Origin: Colletes latitarsis
Taxonomy: Eukaryota > Arthropoda > Insecta > Hymenoptera > Colletidae
Reading direction: 5' to 3'
NCBI RefSeq assembly: GCF_051014445.1
Contig: NW_027488367.1
Coordinates: forward strand, 28,319,501 to 28,383,500
DNA length: 64,000 nucleotides
Of the stretch, positions 1-11,500 are shown piece by piece. The notes below the pieces were generated by a model that saw only the letters and a list, made by a program, of their open reading frames with translations, ran no database searches and was not told the origin of the DNA. The first letter of the stretch is position 1; each line of letters begins with the position of its first letter. The position numbers were made by a program, and so were the translations under genes.

Positions 1-1281
1 GACCCCCAGCTCGGCCGTCCACTCCACTGGGACAGCCGCCGCCGCCGGAGGACGCGGTCCCCTCTCCCCTATTGGGATGAGTGTATTGACCACGTCCTCC
101 AGCAGCCGGGGGTCAAGACCCTCGGTGACGGGGGGCGCCCACGGGCGGAGCTTATTCAGCACCACCTTATATGGGCGCCCCCATGGATCGTCATCAAGGG
201 TCTGGAGGAGCTCCTTCCATGCCTGGGTCTTGGCCCGTTTGATGGTGACCTGCAGAGCAACCCGCGCCACGCGGTATGCTCCATACAGGTCATCAGCTGC
301 CCTCGCTCGCGCCACGCCGTCGCCTGTACGTTGACGACGGCGCGCGCGGGTGTACTGGCGTCGGGCGCGGACAGTCGCGACTCGCAACTCCGCGATCGCG
401 TCCGACCACCAGTACACCGCCCGGCGAGGAGAAGTCCGCCCGACCCGAGGCATCGCCGCGTCGCAAATACCCGCGACCAATGCTCCGAGCCGGGCGACCT
501 CCTCCTCTATGCTCGGCAACTCGGCCGCTCCCTGCGGCCAAGTTGCAGCGAGGGCAGCTGCCATCAGGGCGTCCTTGTCCAGGCGCCGAAGCGCCCAGCG
601 GCGTGGTGGGGCGCCACGCAGGCGGCCGTGTCGGGATGCACTCGCGGCGGCAGAGACCTCCATCCGGATGTACCGGTGATCGGAGAGTGTCTCTGCCCCC
701 GCGACCACGTGCCAACCCGACACCATGCGCACGGCGTTGGGGGTCGCGAATCCAACATCCACGATGGACCCCCCATATCGCCGCACGCATGTGTGCTCCG
801 ACCCCCGGTTCAATACCCGGAGGTCGAGCCCCGCCGCCCAATCGCCCAGGATCCCGCCGCGAACGGAGGTCCTGGGGGATCCCCAAGCCACCGACTTGGC
901 ATTAAAATCCCCCAGGACCAGCACCGGCCGGGCCGCGTAGCGCTGCACGCATGCCGCGACCTCGGCCAAGTACAGCTCGAACGCAGCGTGACCGCTACGG
1001 GGCGAAATGTAGCACCCCACCACAGCGACTCCCCCCCAGTCCACGGCGACGAATCCCCGACCGCGCTCCAACAAGGAGAACGGTGGGGACCCGTCGCCCC
1101 CTCCCCATACCGTCGCCACCAAGCCGTCCGCGTCGCCCACCCAATGAGGGTGATCAGGGACGCGGTACGGCTCGGCGACGACCGCCAGGCCAACCCCCCA
1201 CTCCGCGAGGACTTGGGACATCAAGTCCTGTGCCGCGCGGCAGTGGTTGAGGTTGGCCTGGAGGAGGAGGCGGGGCGACAT
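1..1281 (-). CDS. ORF2 of copy A, N-terminal part: APE endonuclease and start of RT region (partial)
   Basis: This is the first 427 codons of the pol-like ORF, starting at the ATG whose A is the last base of the Gag stop (TAA at 1283-1281, ATG at 1281-1279). It contains the apurinic-like endonuclease (about residues 5-210), with the same motifs as the complete copy: the Asn near the start, the AEPYR glutamate, GDFNA, a SIVDVGF aspartate and the SDH catalytic pair. It continues into the linker before the RT palm and is cut by the window edge at a Val codon. Length to that codon matches copy B exactly, so there is no net frameshift; the stretches I compared codon by codon differ by occasional substitutions such as Ala to Thr. 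The endonuclease would nick the target to prime reverse transcription. The missing part is outside the window and is not a biological truncation as far as can be seen. Confidence 0.9.
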   Translation of the reverse strand, partial: MSPRLLLQANLNHCRAAQDLMSQVLAEWGVGLAVVAEPYRVPDHPHWVGDADGLVATVWGGGDGSPPFSLLERGRGFVAVDWGGVAVVGCYISPRSGHAAFELYLAEVAACVQRYAARPVLVLGDFNAKSVAWGSPRTSVRGGILGDWAAGLDLRVLNRGSEHTCVRRYGGSIVDVGFATPNAVRMVSGWHVVAGAETLSDHRYIRMEVSAAASASRHGRLRGAPPRRWALRRLDKDALMAAALAATWPQGAAELPSIEEEVARLGALVAGICDAAMPRVGRTSPRRAVYWWSDAIAELRVATVRARRQYTRARRRQRTGDGVARARAADDLYGAYRVARVALQVTIKRAKTQAWKELLQTLDDDPWGRPYKVVLNKLRPWAPPVTEGLDPRLLEDVVNTLIPIGERGPRPPAAAAVPVEWTAELGV

Positions 1282-1283
1282 TA
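1279..1283 (-). promoter_or_regulatory. UAAUG stop-start overlap between ORF1 and ORF2 (copy A)
   Basis: On the minus strand the ORF1 stop TAA and the ORF2 ATG share one A within ATTAATTAATG. The same arrangement is present in copy B. UAAUG coupling is established for the SART1 retrotransposon, where ORF2 is translated after termination of ORF1. That it works this way here is inference. Confidence 0.75.
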
Positions 1284-3158
1284 ATTAATGGCCGCGCCAG
1301 CCTCCTCCCGGCCGTCCGTCCCCGTAGCACCGTCCACCTCCATGGAGGACGATGCCACCGCCCTCGGCACCGGAGCCGGTGCAGCCCGCCTCTTCCTCTC
1401 CTTCCGGGAGGGGGGGGAGCACTTCTTGCTCCCCACCCTGTGATCGGCTGGCCTCCCCATGTCCGCACACAGCGGGCAGTGGGGGGTCGCCGAGCACTGG
1501 CTCGCACGGTGCTCTTTGGCACCGCAGCGGTAACACTGACCGCTGCGGTCCACCGGCGAGGTGCACCACTGCCTCACGTGCCCCAATTCGAGGCAGCGGT
1601 GACACTGGAGCGGGCGCGGCGCGAGGATTTCCACTCGCGCCGAAACCCACCCCACCAACACCCTCCCGGATTCCGCCACCTTACGGGCGGCGGAGAGGGG
1701 GCACCGGGCCCACACCGACCCGAGGCCGGAGGGCGACCTGCGGATCTCTCCGATCCGCAGGTCCTCCACAGGACAGTCCCCCGCCCTCGCAAGGGCACGG
1801 GACACATCCTGTGCGCTGACCGAGTCGTCCAGCCCACAAACGCGCATCTCCGTGCGCTTCGTGGGCCGGGCGACCCGGACACCTCGCTCGCCCAGCTGCT
1901 CCCGGAGCCTCTGGGCGAGACGATCCGCCTTCGCGCCGCCTTCTGCACCGGGGATCTCCAGCAAGAGACCCCCGGTCACGGCCCTCTTCGCCCTCACGGA
2001 GGCGATGCCCAGCTCTTCCAGGGAGATATTCTCCCTGGCGAGCCGCATCGCCTCCGCGAGGGTCAGGTCGCCCCCCTGCGCAACGGTCAGCGTCACCGCT
2101 GCCGTTTTTGGGGGACGACCTGGTCGTGCCTTCCCGACCTTCGCGGCCTTTACCTTGGCCGCCGGCGGCGGAGGCGGAGGCTGCGGTTGCGAGGCCTTCC
2201 TCGCCGCCCGCTTCGCCTTCCGCCCCACCACCTCACTCCACGCCACCCCCCCTTGGGAGGGTGCTGTGGAGGACGCGACCACCGCGACCACGGGTACACC
2301 ACCCCCCTTGGGGGTCGCGACCCGGGGCCCTGGTGCCGCAACGCTGGGCGGAGCCTTCACTCCGCCCTTCTTTGCCTTCCCCGACTGTACCGGAACAGGT
2401 CGGGGAGGCACCGCCTTCCTGCTGACCGCTCTTCCGGCGAGGAGCTCCTCCCGGAAGGCGGCCAGCTTGCCATCAATCATGTCCCCAATCCTCCTCAGAA
2501 GATCGTCTTCTGAGGAGGACGGGGACTTCTTCACGGGCGGAGTGCGGGTGGAGGGGCCCGCGGTGCCCCGCACCGCTGCCGCCGCACCCCGCTTATTTAC
2601 CTCCGCCGAGGGACGCGGCGGTGGAGGAGGAGGGAGGATGGGAGGGAGGGCCGCGCTGTTCCACAGCGCCTCTGCCCTCCTCCTCCCCTGTCGCTCCTCC
2701 TCCAACAGGAGCTGCAGACGGGCGTTCCGCCCTCTGAGCTCCCGCGCCGCCTCCCTCATTTCCTCCGCCGCGGCCTTCAGGGCCTCCGCGCCACCGCTTT
2801 TCTGGCCCTTAAAGGCGCAGGCAGCGGCGACTTTCTCCACCCGCCTCAGGGACGAGGAGATCCTCTCCGATATCTCCTCGGTCACCTCGTCCCTGAGGCA
2901 ACTCAGCCTCACCGACGGGCTCATCGCCCCGCCCACCTCGACGACGGCCTGCCCCGCCCTCTTCCTCTTAGAGCCTATGAGGCTCCTGGTGGAGGAGAAG
3001 GACGAGACTGACGCAGTCTCGTCGTCTTCCTCCACCTTCCACGAAGCCGGGCCAGGCGCTGGAGGCGGCGCGAGCGCCGTCACTCCAGTCCCAACACCGC
3101 CTTCGTCCTCCCCCTCTGACTTACCCCGTCCCATCCCCGTTTTAATATTGAACTCCAT
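1281..3158 (-). CDS. ORF1 (Gag-like RNA-binding protein) of copy A
   Basis: This encodes a 625-aa Gag-like protein of an R1-clade retrotransposon, expected to coat the element RNA and carry it to the nucleus. In order: a short variable N terminus (1-68); an acidic VEEDDET stretch near 42-48; a basic cluster GSKRKR (62-67) that could be a nuclear signal; a probable helical or coiled-coil region (about 105-168); a low-complexity Pro/Ala/Lys linker; a gag domain (about 355-510); then three zinc knuckles. Knuckle residues are C519-C522-H527-C532, C542-C545-H550-C555 and C561-C564-H573-C580. The start is supported by the aligned ATG in copy B and the shared context before it. Residues 69-625 differ from copy B at 8 positions, residues 1-68 at 20. 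The stop codon shares its last A with the ORF2 start. Confidence 0.93.
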   Translation of the reverse strand: MEFNIKTGMGRGKSEGEDEGGVGTGVTALAPPPAPGPASWKVEEDDETASVSSFSSTRSLIGSKRKRAGQAVVEVGGAMSPSVRLSCLRDEVTEEISERISSSLRRVEKVAAACAFKGQKSGGAEALKAAAEEMREAARELRGRNARLQLLLEEERQGRRRAEALWNSAALPPILPPPPPPRPSAEVNKRGAAAAVRGTAGPSTRTPPVKKSPSSSEDDLLRRIGDMIDGKLAAFREELLAGRAVSRKAVPPRPVPVQSGKAKKGGVKAPPSVAAPGPRVATPKGGGVPVVAVVASSTAPSQGGVAWSEVVGRKAKRAARKASQPQPPPPPPAAKVKAAKVGKARPGRPPKTAAVTLTVAQGGDLTLAEAMRLARENISLEELGIASVRAKRAVTGGLLLEIPGAEGGAKADRLAQRLREQLGERGVRVARPTKRTEMRVCGLDDSVSAQDVSRALARAGDCPVEDLRIGEIRRSPSGLGSVWARCPLSAARKVAESGRVLVGWVSARVEILAPRPLQCHRCLELGHVRQWCTSPVDRSGQCYRCGAKEHRASQCSATPHCPLCADMGRPADHRVGSKKCSPPSRKERKRRAAPAPVPRAVASSSMEVDGATGTDGREEAGAAIN

Positions 3159-3541
3159 AATATTCCCACGAGCAGGTCGGAAGAAAAGGTCCGCCCGGGC
3201 AGAGCCGCCTTACCCGGGTAAGCCTATATACTCCGGGGGTTCGGCAGGTTCCCCGGAGGTGGTCGCTTGGGATTGGGCCTTCTCCCCCAACCATGCATCC
3301 CATCGCCGCGCACCATAGCTTAGGATTGGAGGGCGATTTTATAGAGTCGCCATACTCGTGGCCCAGGCGGTTAAGCCAAGACCCCCGTTCCTCCTGCCGT
3401 CACGTACCATTCACAAAACCAATAGGGAATTGTGAATGGGTCGTTGTGACGACCAACAGGAGGCTTACGGTGTGTGTATGACTCGGGTACCCCGGGTTCG
3501 TTAAGCCCGTACTGCAGCTGAAAGGCTGGCAGCCCCTGAGG
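3159..3541 (-). promoter_or_regulatory. 5' UTR of copy A
   Basis: About 382 nt separate the satellite junction from the Gag ATG. The first 340 nt carry only about three differences from copy B, including a one-base indel in the GAGTATATAGG/GAGTATTAGG segment. The nested inverted repeats seen in copy B (CCATTCACAA/TTGTGAATGG and GGTCGT/ACGACC) are present here. A TATAAAA heptamer lies at 3337-3343 on the minus strand, about 180 nt before the ATG. Elements of this clade usually carry an internal promoter in the 5' UTR, so a promoter here is expected, but I cannot locate its start site. Confidence 0.7.
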
Positions 3542-4704
3542 GGTCTGGGTTAGGTCTGGGAATTTCACTCATCGGACTCATACTTTCGCACACTTCACAT
3601 ACTCGTTGAACAGATCCTGGGTTATTTTCTGGTTTGGATCACATAGTAATGTGGTACCACACTGAAACAGTCGATTATACCAGGTTTCGATCAATATTTT
3701 TGAGGATAACGCATGTTAGGTCTAGGTTAGGCCTGGGATTTTCACTCATCAGACTCATACTTTCGCATTCTTCACATACTCGTTGTACGGATCCTGGGTT
3801 TTTTTTGCTTTGGATCACGTAGTAAAGTGGTACCACACTGAAACAGTCCATTAAACCTGGTTTGGATTAATATTTTAGAGGATAACGCATGTTAGGTCTG
3901 GGATAGGTCTGGGATTTGCCCTCATCAGACTCATACTTTCGCACACTTCACATACTCGTTGAACAGATCCTGGGTTATTTTCTGGTTTGGATCACATAGT
4001 AATGTGGTACCACACTGAAACAGTCGATTAAACCAGGTTTCGATCAATATTTTTGAGGATAACGCATGTTAGGTCTAGGTTAGGCCTGGGATTTTCACTC
4101 ATCAGGCTCATACTTTCGCGTTTTTCACATACTTGTTGAACAGATCCTGGGTTTTTTCTGGTTTGGATCACGTAGTAGTGTGGAACCACACTGAAACAGT
4201 CCATTAAACCTGGTTGCGATCAATATTTTAGAGGATAACGCATGTTAGGTCTGGGTTAGGTCTAGGATTTGCCCTCATCAGGCTCATACTTTCGCATATT
4301 TCTCATACTTCATGGCTGGATCCTGGGCTATTTCTGGATTGGATCACGTAGTAATGTGGTACCACACTGAAACAGTCAATTAAACCTGGTTCGGATCAAT
4401 ATTTTAGAGAATAATTCATGTTAGGTCTAGGTTAGGTCTGGGATTTGCTCTCATCAGGCTCGTTCTTTCGCATATTTTTCATACTTGATGGCTAGATCCT
4501 GGGCTTTTTCTGGATTGCATCACGTAGTAATGAAGTACAACACCGAAACAGCCAATTAAACCTGGTATCCATCAATATCTTAGAGGACAACGCAAGTTAG
4601 GTCTGGGATATGTCTGGGATTTGCCCACATCAGGCTCATACTTTCGCGTTTTTCACATACTTGTTGAACAGATCGTGGGTTTTTTCTGGTTTGGATCACG
4701 TAGT

Positions 4705-4720
4705 AGTGTGGTACCACACT
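4705..4720. repeat. Monomer dyad, representative full-length copy (16-bp perfect palindrome)
   Basis: AGTGTGGTACCACACT reads the same on both strands. Monomers with TAGTAATG before the dyad keep the central 12 bp TGTGGTACCACA. A separate monomer type has GAAGTACAACACTG here and has lost the symmetry. The dyad occurs once per monomer throughout both arrays, so this is only an example. Confidence 0.9.
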
Positions 4721-7099
4721 GAAACAGCCCATTAAACCTGGTTTGGATCGACATTTTACGGGATAACGCATGTTAGGTCTAGGTTAGATCTGGGATTTGC
4801 GCTCATCAGGCTCATACTTTCGCATATTTCTCATACTTCATGGCTGGATCCTGTGCTGTTTCTGGATTGTATCACATAGTAATGTGGTACCACGCTGAAA
4901 CAGTCCATTAAACCTGGTTGCGATCAATATTTTAGAGGATAACGCATGTTAGGTCTAGGTTAGGTCTAGGATTTGCCCTCATCAGGCTCATACTTTCGCA
5001 TATTTCTCATACTTCATGGCTGGATCCTGGGCTATTTCTGGAATGGATCACGTAGTAATGTGGTACCACACTGAAACAGTCAATTAAACCTGGTTCTGAT
5101 CAATATTTTAGAGAATAATTCATGTTAGGTCTAGGTTAGGTCTGGGGTTTGCTCTCATCAGGCTCATTCTTTCGCATATTTCTCATACTTGATGGCTAGA
5201 TCCTGGGCTTTTTCTGGATTGCATCACGTAGTAATGAAGTACAACACTGAAACGGTCAATTAAACCTGGATTCCATCAATATTTTAGAGGACAACGCATG
5301 TTAGGTCTAGGTTAGGCCTGGGATTTGCCCTCATCAGGGTCATACCTACGCAGTGTTAACATACATGTTGACCTGATCGAGGGTTTTTTCTGCTTTGGAT
5401 CACGTAGTAAAGTGGTACCACACTGAAGCAGTCCATTAAACCTGGTTCGGATCAATATTTTAGAGAATAATTCATGTTAGGTCTAGGTTAGGTCTGGGAT
5501 TTGCTCTCATCAGGCTCATTCTTTCGCATATTTCTCATACTTGATGGCTAGATCCTGGGCTTTTTCTGGATTGCATCACGTAGTAATGAAGTACAACACC
5601 GAAACTGCCAATTAAACCTGGTTTCCATCAATATCTTAGAGGACAACGCAAGTTAGGTCTGGGATAGGTCTGGGATTTGCCCACATCAGGCTCATACTTT
5701 CGCGATTTTCACATACTTGTTGAACAGATCGTGGGTTTTTTCTGGTTTGGATCACGTAGTAGTGTGGTACCACACTGAAACAGCCCATTAAACCTGGTTT
5801 GGATCAACATTTTACAGGATAACGCATGTTAGGTCTAGGTTAGGTCTGGGATTTGCTCTCATCAGGCTCATACTTTCGCATATTTCTCATACTTCATGGC
5901 TGGATCCTGGGCTGTTTCGGGATTGTATCACATAGTAATGTGGTACCACGCTGAAACAGTCGATTAAACCTGGTTTCGATCAATATTTTAGAGGGTAACG
6001 CAAGTTAAGTCTGGGATAGGTCTGGGATTTGACCTCATCAGACTCATACTTTCGCGTTTTTCACATACTTCTTGAACAGATCCTGGGTTTTTTCTGGCTT
6101 GGATCACGTAGTAGTGTGGTACCACACTGAAACAGTCCATTAAACCTGATCTTGATAAATATTTTAGAGGATAACGCATGTTAGGTCTGGGATAGGTCTG
6201 GGATTTGCACTCATCAGGCTCATACTTTCGCATTCTTCACATACTTGTTGAACAGATCCTGGGTTATTTTCTGGTTTGGATCACGTAGTAATGTGGGACC
6301 ACACTGAAACAGTCAATTAAACCTAGTATCGATCAATATTTTAGAGAATAATTCATGTTAGGTCTAGGTTAGGCCTGGGATTTGCACTCATCAGGCTCAT
6401 ACTTTCGCACACTTCACATACTCGTTTGACAGATCCTGGGTTATTTTCTGGTTTGGATCACGTAGTAATGTGGGACCACACTGAAACAGTCAATTAAACC
6501 TGGTTTCGATCAATACTTTAGAGAATAATTCATGTTATGTCTAGGTTAGGTCTGGGATTTGCTCTCATCAGGCTCATTCATTCGCATATTTCTCATACTT
6601 GACGGCTAGATCCTGGGCTTTTTCTCGATTGCATCACGTAGTAATGAAGTACAACACTGAAACAGTCAATTAAACCTAGTTTCCATCAATATTTTAGAGG
6701 ACAACGCATGTTAGGTCTAGGTTAGGCCTGGGATTTTCACTCATCAGACTCATACTTTCGCATTCTTCACGTACTTGTTGAACAGATCCTGGGTTATTTT
6801 CTGGTTTGGATCACGTAGTAATGTGGGACCACACTGAAACAGTCAATTAAACCTGGTTTCGATCAATATTTTAGAGAATAATTCATGTTATGTCTAGGTT
6901 AGGTCTGGGATTTGCTCTCATCAGGCTCATTCTTTCGCATATTTCTCATACTTGATGGCTAGATGCTGGGCTTTTTCTGGATTGCATCACGTAGTAATGA
7001 AGTACAACACTGAAACAGTCGATTAAACCTGGTTTCCATCAATATTTTAGAGGACAACGCATGTTAGGTCTAGGTTAGGCCTGGGATTTGCTCTCATCA

Positions 7100-8500
7100 G
7101 GGTCATACTTTCGCAGTTTTAACATACATGTTGCCCTGATCGAGTGTTTTTTCTGCTTTGGATCACGTAGTAAAGTGGTACCACACTGAAACAGTCCATT
7201 AAACCTGGTTTGGATCAATATTTTTGAGGATAACGCACGTTAGGTCTAGGTTAGGCCGGGGATTTTCACTCATCAGGCTCATACTTTCGCATATTCCTCA
7301 TACTTCATGGCTAGATCCTGGGCTGTTTCTGGATTGTATCACATAGTAATGTGGTACCACGCTGAAACAGTCAATTAAACCTGGTTTCGATCAATATTTT
7401 AGAGGATAACGCATGTTAGGTCTGGGTTAGGTCTAGGATTTGCCCTCATCAGGCTCATACTTTCGCATATTTCTCATACTTCATGGCTGGATCCTGGGCT
7501 ATTTCTGGAATGGATCACGTAGTAATGTGGTACCACACTGAAACAGTCAATTAAACCTGGTTTTGATCAATATTTTAGAGAATAATTCATGTTAGGTCTA
7601 TGTTAGGTCTGGGATTTGCCCTCATCAGGCTCATACTTTCGCGTTTTTCACATACTTGTTGAACAGATCCTGGGTTTTTTCTGGTTTGGATCACGTAGTA
7701 GTGTGGAACGACACTGAAACAGTCCATTAAACCTGGTTGCGATCAATATTTTAGAGGATAACGCATGTTAGGTCTGGGTTAGGTCTGGGATTTGCCCTCA
7801 TCAGGTTCATACTTTCGCATTCTTCACATACTTGCTGAACGGATCCTGGGTTTTTTCTGGTTTGGATCACGTAGTAATGTGGGACCACACTGAAGCAATC
7901 AATTAAACCTGCTCTTGATAAATATTTTAGAGGATAACGCATGTTAGGTCTGGGATAGGTCTGGGATTTGCCCTCATCAGACTCATACTTTCGCACACTT
8001 CACATACTCGTTGAACAGATCCTGGGTTATTTTCTGATTTGGATCACATAGTAATGTGGTACCACACTGAAACAGTCGATTAAACCAGGTTTCGATCAAT
8101 ATTTTTGAGGATAACGCATGTTAGGTCTAGGTTAGGCCTGGGATTTTCACTCATCAGGCTCATACTTTCGCATTCTTCTCATACTTGTTGAACGGATCCT
8201 GGGCTATTTCTGGAATGGATCACGTAGTAATGTGGTACCACACTGAAACAGTCAATTAAACCTGGTTTTGATCAATATTTTAGAGAATAATTCATGTTAG
8301 GTCTAGGTTAGGTCTGGGATTTGCCCTCATCAGGCTCATACTTTCGCGTTTTTCACATACTTGTTGAACAGATCCTGGGTTTTTTCTGGTTTGGATCACG
8401 TAGTAGTGTGGAACCACACTGAAACAGTCCATTAAACCTGGTTGCGATCAATATTTTAGAGGATAACGCATGTTAGGTCTGGGTTAGGTCTAGGATTTGC
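7100..8500 (+). repeat. Satellite block duplicated at 17.31-18.72 kb
   Basis: A run of about eight monomers recurs in the same order at a shift of 10,213 bp (58 monomer lengths). The markers I matched are the AGGCCGGGGATTTTCACTC monomer, the rare GAACGACACTG versus GAACGAGACTG variant and the TTGCTGAACGG variant. Boundaries are approximate because all monomers are related. Confidence 0.65.
7768..7789 (+). repeat. Two perfect tandem TTAGGTCTGGG units inside a satellite monomer (representative)
   Basis: Two exact copies of the 11-mer TTAGGTCTGGG lie head to tail. Most monomers have the slightly degraded form TTAGGTCTAGG followed by TTAGGTCTGGG. Other perfect dimers are at 17981-18002 and 45976-45997. 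The unit matches the insect TTAGG telomere theme and, as I recall, a telomere motif reported in some Hymenoptera. Confidence 0.85.
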
Positions 8501-11500
8501 CCTCATCAGGCTCATACTTTCGCATATTTCTCATACTTCATGGCTGGATCCTGGGCTATTTCTGGATTGGATCACGTAGTAATGTGGTACCACACTGAAA
8601 CAGTCAATTAAACCTGGTTCGGATCAATATTTTAGAGAATAATTCATGTTAGGTCTAGGTTAGGTCTGGGATTTGCTCTCATCAGGCTCGTTCTTTCGCA
8701 TATTTTTCATACTTGATGGCTAGATCCTGGGCTTTTTCTGGATTGCATCACGTAGTAATGAAGTACAACACCGAAACTGCCAATTAAACCTGGTTTCCAT
8801 CAATATCTTAGAGGACAACGCAAGTTAGGTCTGGGATAGGTCTGGGATTTGCCCACATCAGGCTCATACTTTCGCGATTTTCACATACTTGTTGAACAGA
8901 TCGTGGGTTTTTTCTGGTTTGGATCACGTAGTAGTGTGGTACCACACTGAAACAGCCCATTAAACCTGGTTTGGATCAACATTTTACAGGATAACGCATG
9001 TTAGGTCTAGGTTAGGTCTGGGATTTGCTCTCATCAGGCTCATACTTTCGCATATTTCTCATACTTCATGGCTGGATCCTGGGCTGTTTCTGGATTGTAT
9101 CACATAGTAATGTGGTACCACGCTGAAACAGTCGATTAAACCTGGTTTCGATCAATATTTTAGAGGGTAACGCAAGTTAAGTCTGGGATAGGTCTGGGAT
9201 TTGACCTCATCAGACTCATACTTTCGCGTTTTTCACATACTTGTTGAACAGATCCTGGGTTTTTTCTGGCTTGGATCACGTAGTAGTGTGGTACCACACT
9301 GAAACAGTCCATTAAACCTGGTTGCGATCAATATTTTAGAGGATAACGCATGTTAGGTCTGGGTTAGGTCTAGGATTTGCCCTCATCAGGCTCATACTTT
9401 CGCATATTTCTCATACTTCATGGCTGGATCCTGGGCTATTTCTTTATTGGATCACGTAGTAATGTGGTACCACACTGAAACAGTCAATTAAACCTGGTTT
9501 TGATCAATATTTTAGAGAATAATTCATGTTACGTCTAGGTTAGGTCTGGGATTTGCTGTCCTCAGGCTCATTCTTTCGTATATTTCTCGTACTTCATGGC
9601 TGGATCCTAGGCTATTTCTGGATTGGATCACGTAGTAATGTGGTACCACACGGAAACAGTCAATTAAACCTGGTTTTGATCAATATTTTAGAGAATAATT
9701 CATGTTAGGTCTAGGTTAGGTCTGGGATTTGCTCTCATCAGGCTCATTCTTTCGCATATTTCTCATACTTAACGGCTATATCCTGGGCTTTTTCTGGATT
9801 GCATCCCGTAGTCACGAAGTACAACACTGGAACAGTCAATTAAACCTGGCTTCCATCAATATTTTAGAGGACAACGCATGTTAGGTCTAGGTTAGGCCTG
9901 GGATTTGCCCTCATCAGGGTCATACTTTCGCAGTTTTAACATACATGTTGACCTGATCGAGGGTTTTTTCTGCTTTGGATCACGTAGTAAAGTGGTACCA
10001 CACTGAAATAGTCCATTAAACCCGGTTTGGATCAATATTTTAGAGGATAACGCAAGTTAAGTCTGGGATAGGTCTGGGATTTGACCTCATCAGACTCATA
10101 CTTTCGCATTCTTCACATACTTGTTGAACGGATCCTGGGTTTTTTCTGGTTTGGTTCACGTAGTAATGTGGTACCACACTGAAGCATTCAATTAAACCTG
10201 ATCTTGATAAATATTTTAGAGTATAACGCATGTTAGGTCTGGGTTAGGTCTAGGATTTGCCCTCATCAGGCTCATACTTTCGCATATTTCTCATACTTCA
10301 TGGCTAGATCCTGGGCTGTTTCTGGATTGTATCACGTAGTAATGTGGTACCACGCTGAAACAGTCAATTAAACCTCGTTTCGATCAATATTTTAGAGGAT
10401 AACGCAAGTTAGGTCTGGCATAGGTCTGGGATTCGCCCTCATCAGACTCATACTTTCGCGTTTTTCACATACTTCTTGAACTGATCCTGGGCTTTTTCTG
10501 GTTTGGATCACGTAGTAATGTGGTACCACACTGAAACAGTCAATTAAACCTGGTTTCGATCAATATTTTAGAGAATAATTCATGTTAGGTCTAGGTTAGG
10601 TCTAGGATTTGCCCTCATCAGGCTCATACTTTCGCATATTTCTCATACTTCATGGCTAGATCCTGGGCTGTTTCTGGATTGTATCACGTAGTAATGTGGT
10701 ACCACGCTGAAACAGTCAATTAAACCTGGTTTCGATCAATATTTTAGAGGATAACGCAAGTTAGGTCTGGGATAGGTCTGGGACTTGCCCTCATCAGGCT
10801 CATACTTTCGCGTATTTCACATACTTGTTGAACAGATCCTGGGTCTTTACTGGTTTGGATCACGTAGTAGTGTGGTACCACACTGAAACAGTCCATTAAA
10901 CCTGGTTTGGATCAATATTTTAGAGGATAACGCATGTTAGGTCTAGGTTAGGTCGGGAATTTTCACTCATCAGACTCATACTTTCGCATTCTTCACATAC
11001 TTGTTGAACGGATCCTGGGTTTTTTGTGGTTTGGATCACGTAGTAATGTGGTACCACACTGAAACAGTCGATTAAACCTGGTTTCGATCAGTATTTTAGA
11101 GGATAACGCAACATAAGTCTGGGATAGGTCTGGGATTTGACCTCATCAGACTCATACTTTCGCGTTTTTCACATACTTGTTGAACAGACCCTGGGTTTTT
11201 TCTGGTTTGGATCACGTAGTAGTGTGGTACCACACTGAAACAGTCCATTAAACCTGCTTGCGATCAATATTTTAGAGGATAACGCATGTTAGGACTGGGT
11301 TAGGTTTAGGATTTGCCCTCATCAGGCTCATTCTTTCGCATATTTCTCAAACTTGATGGCTAGATCCTGGGCTTTTTCAGGATTGCATCACGTAGCAATG
11401 TGGTACCACACTGAAACATTCAATTAAACCTGGTCTTGATAAATATTTTAGAGGATAACGCATGTTAGGTCTGGGTTAGGTCTTGGACTTGCCCTCATCA

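Larger units (their letters stand above)
1..3541 (-). mobile_element. TRAS/SART-like R1-clade non-LTR retrotransposon, copy A (3' part beyond window)
   Basis: The minus strand reads 5' UTR, a 625-codon Gag ORF and the start of ORF2, then runs off the left edge at ORF2 codon 427. It is nearly identical to the complete copy at 26446-32427 and collinear with it; the ORF2 part has no net length change. The 5' end is the sequence beginning CCTCAGGGGCTGCC, so the junction with satellite lies at about 3541-3543; a few G residues are shared and the exact base is ambiguous. Satellite begins immediately with two TTAGGTCTGGG-like units. Target duplication and poly(A) cannot be seen because the 3' end is outside. 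Gag is intact, so this is not an old relic. GC content is far above that of the satellite. Confidence 0.93.
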
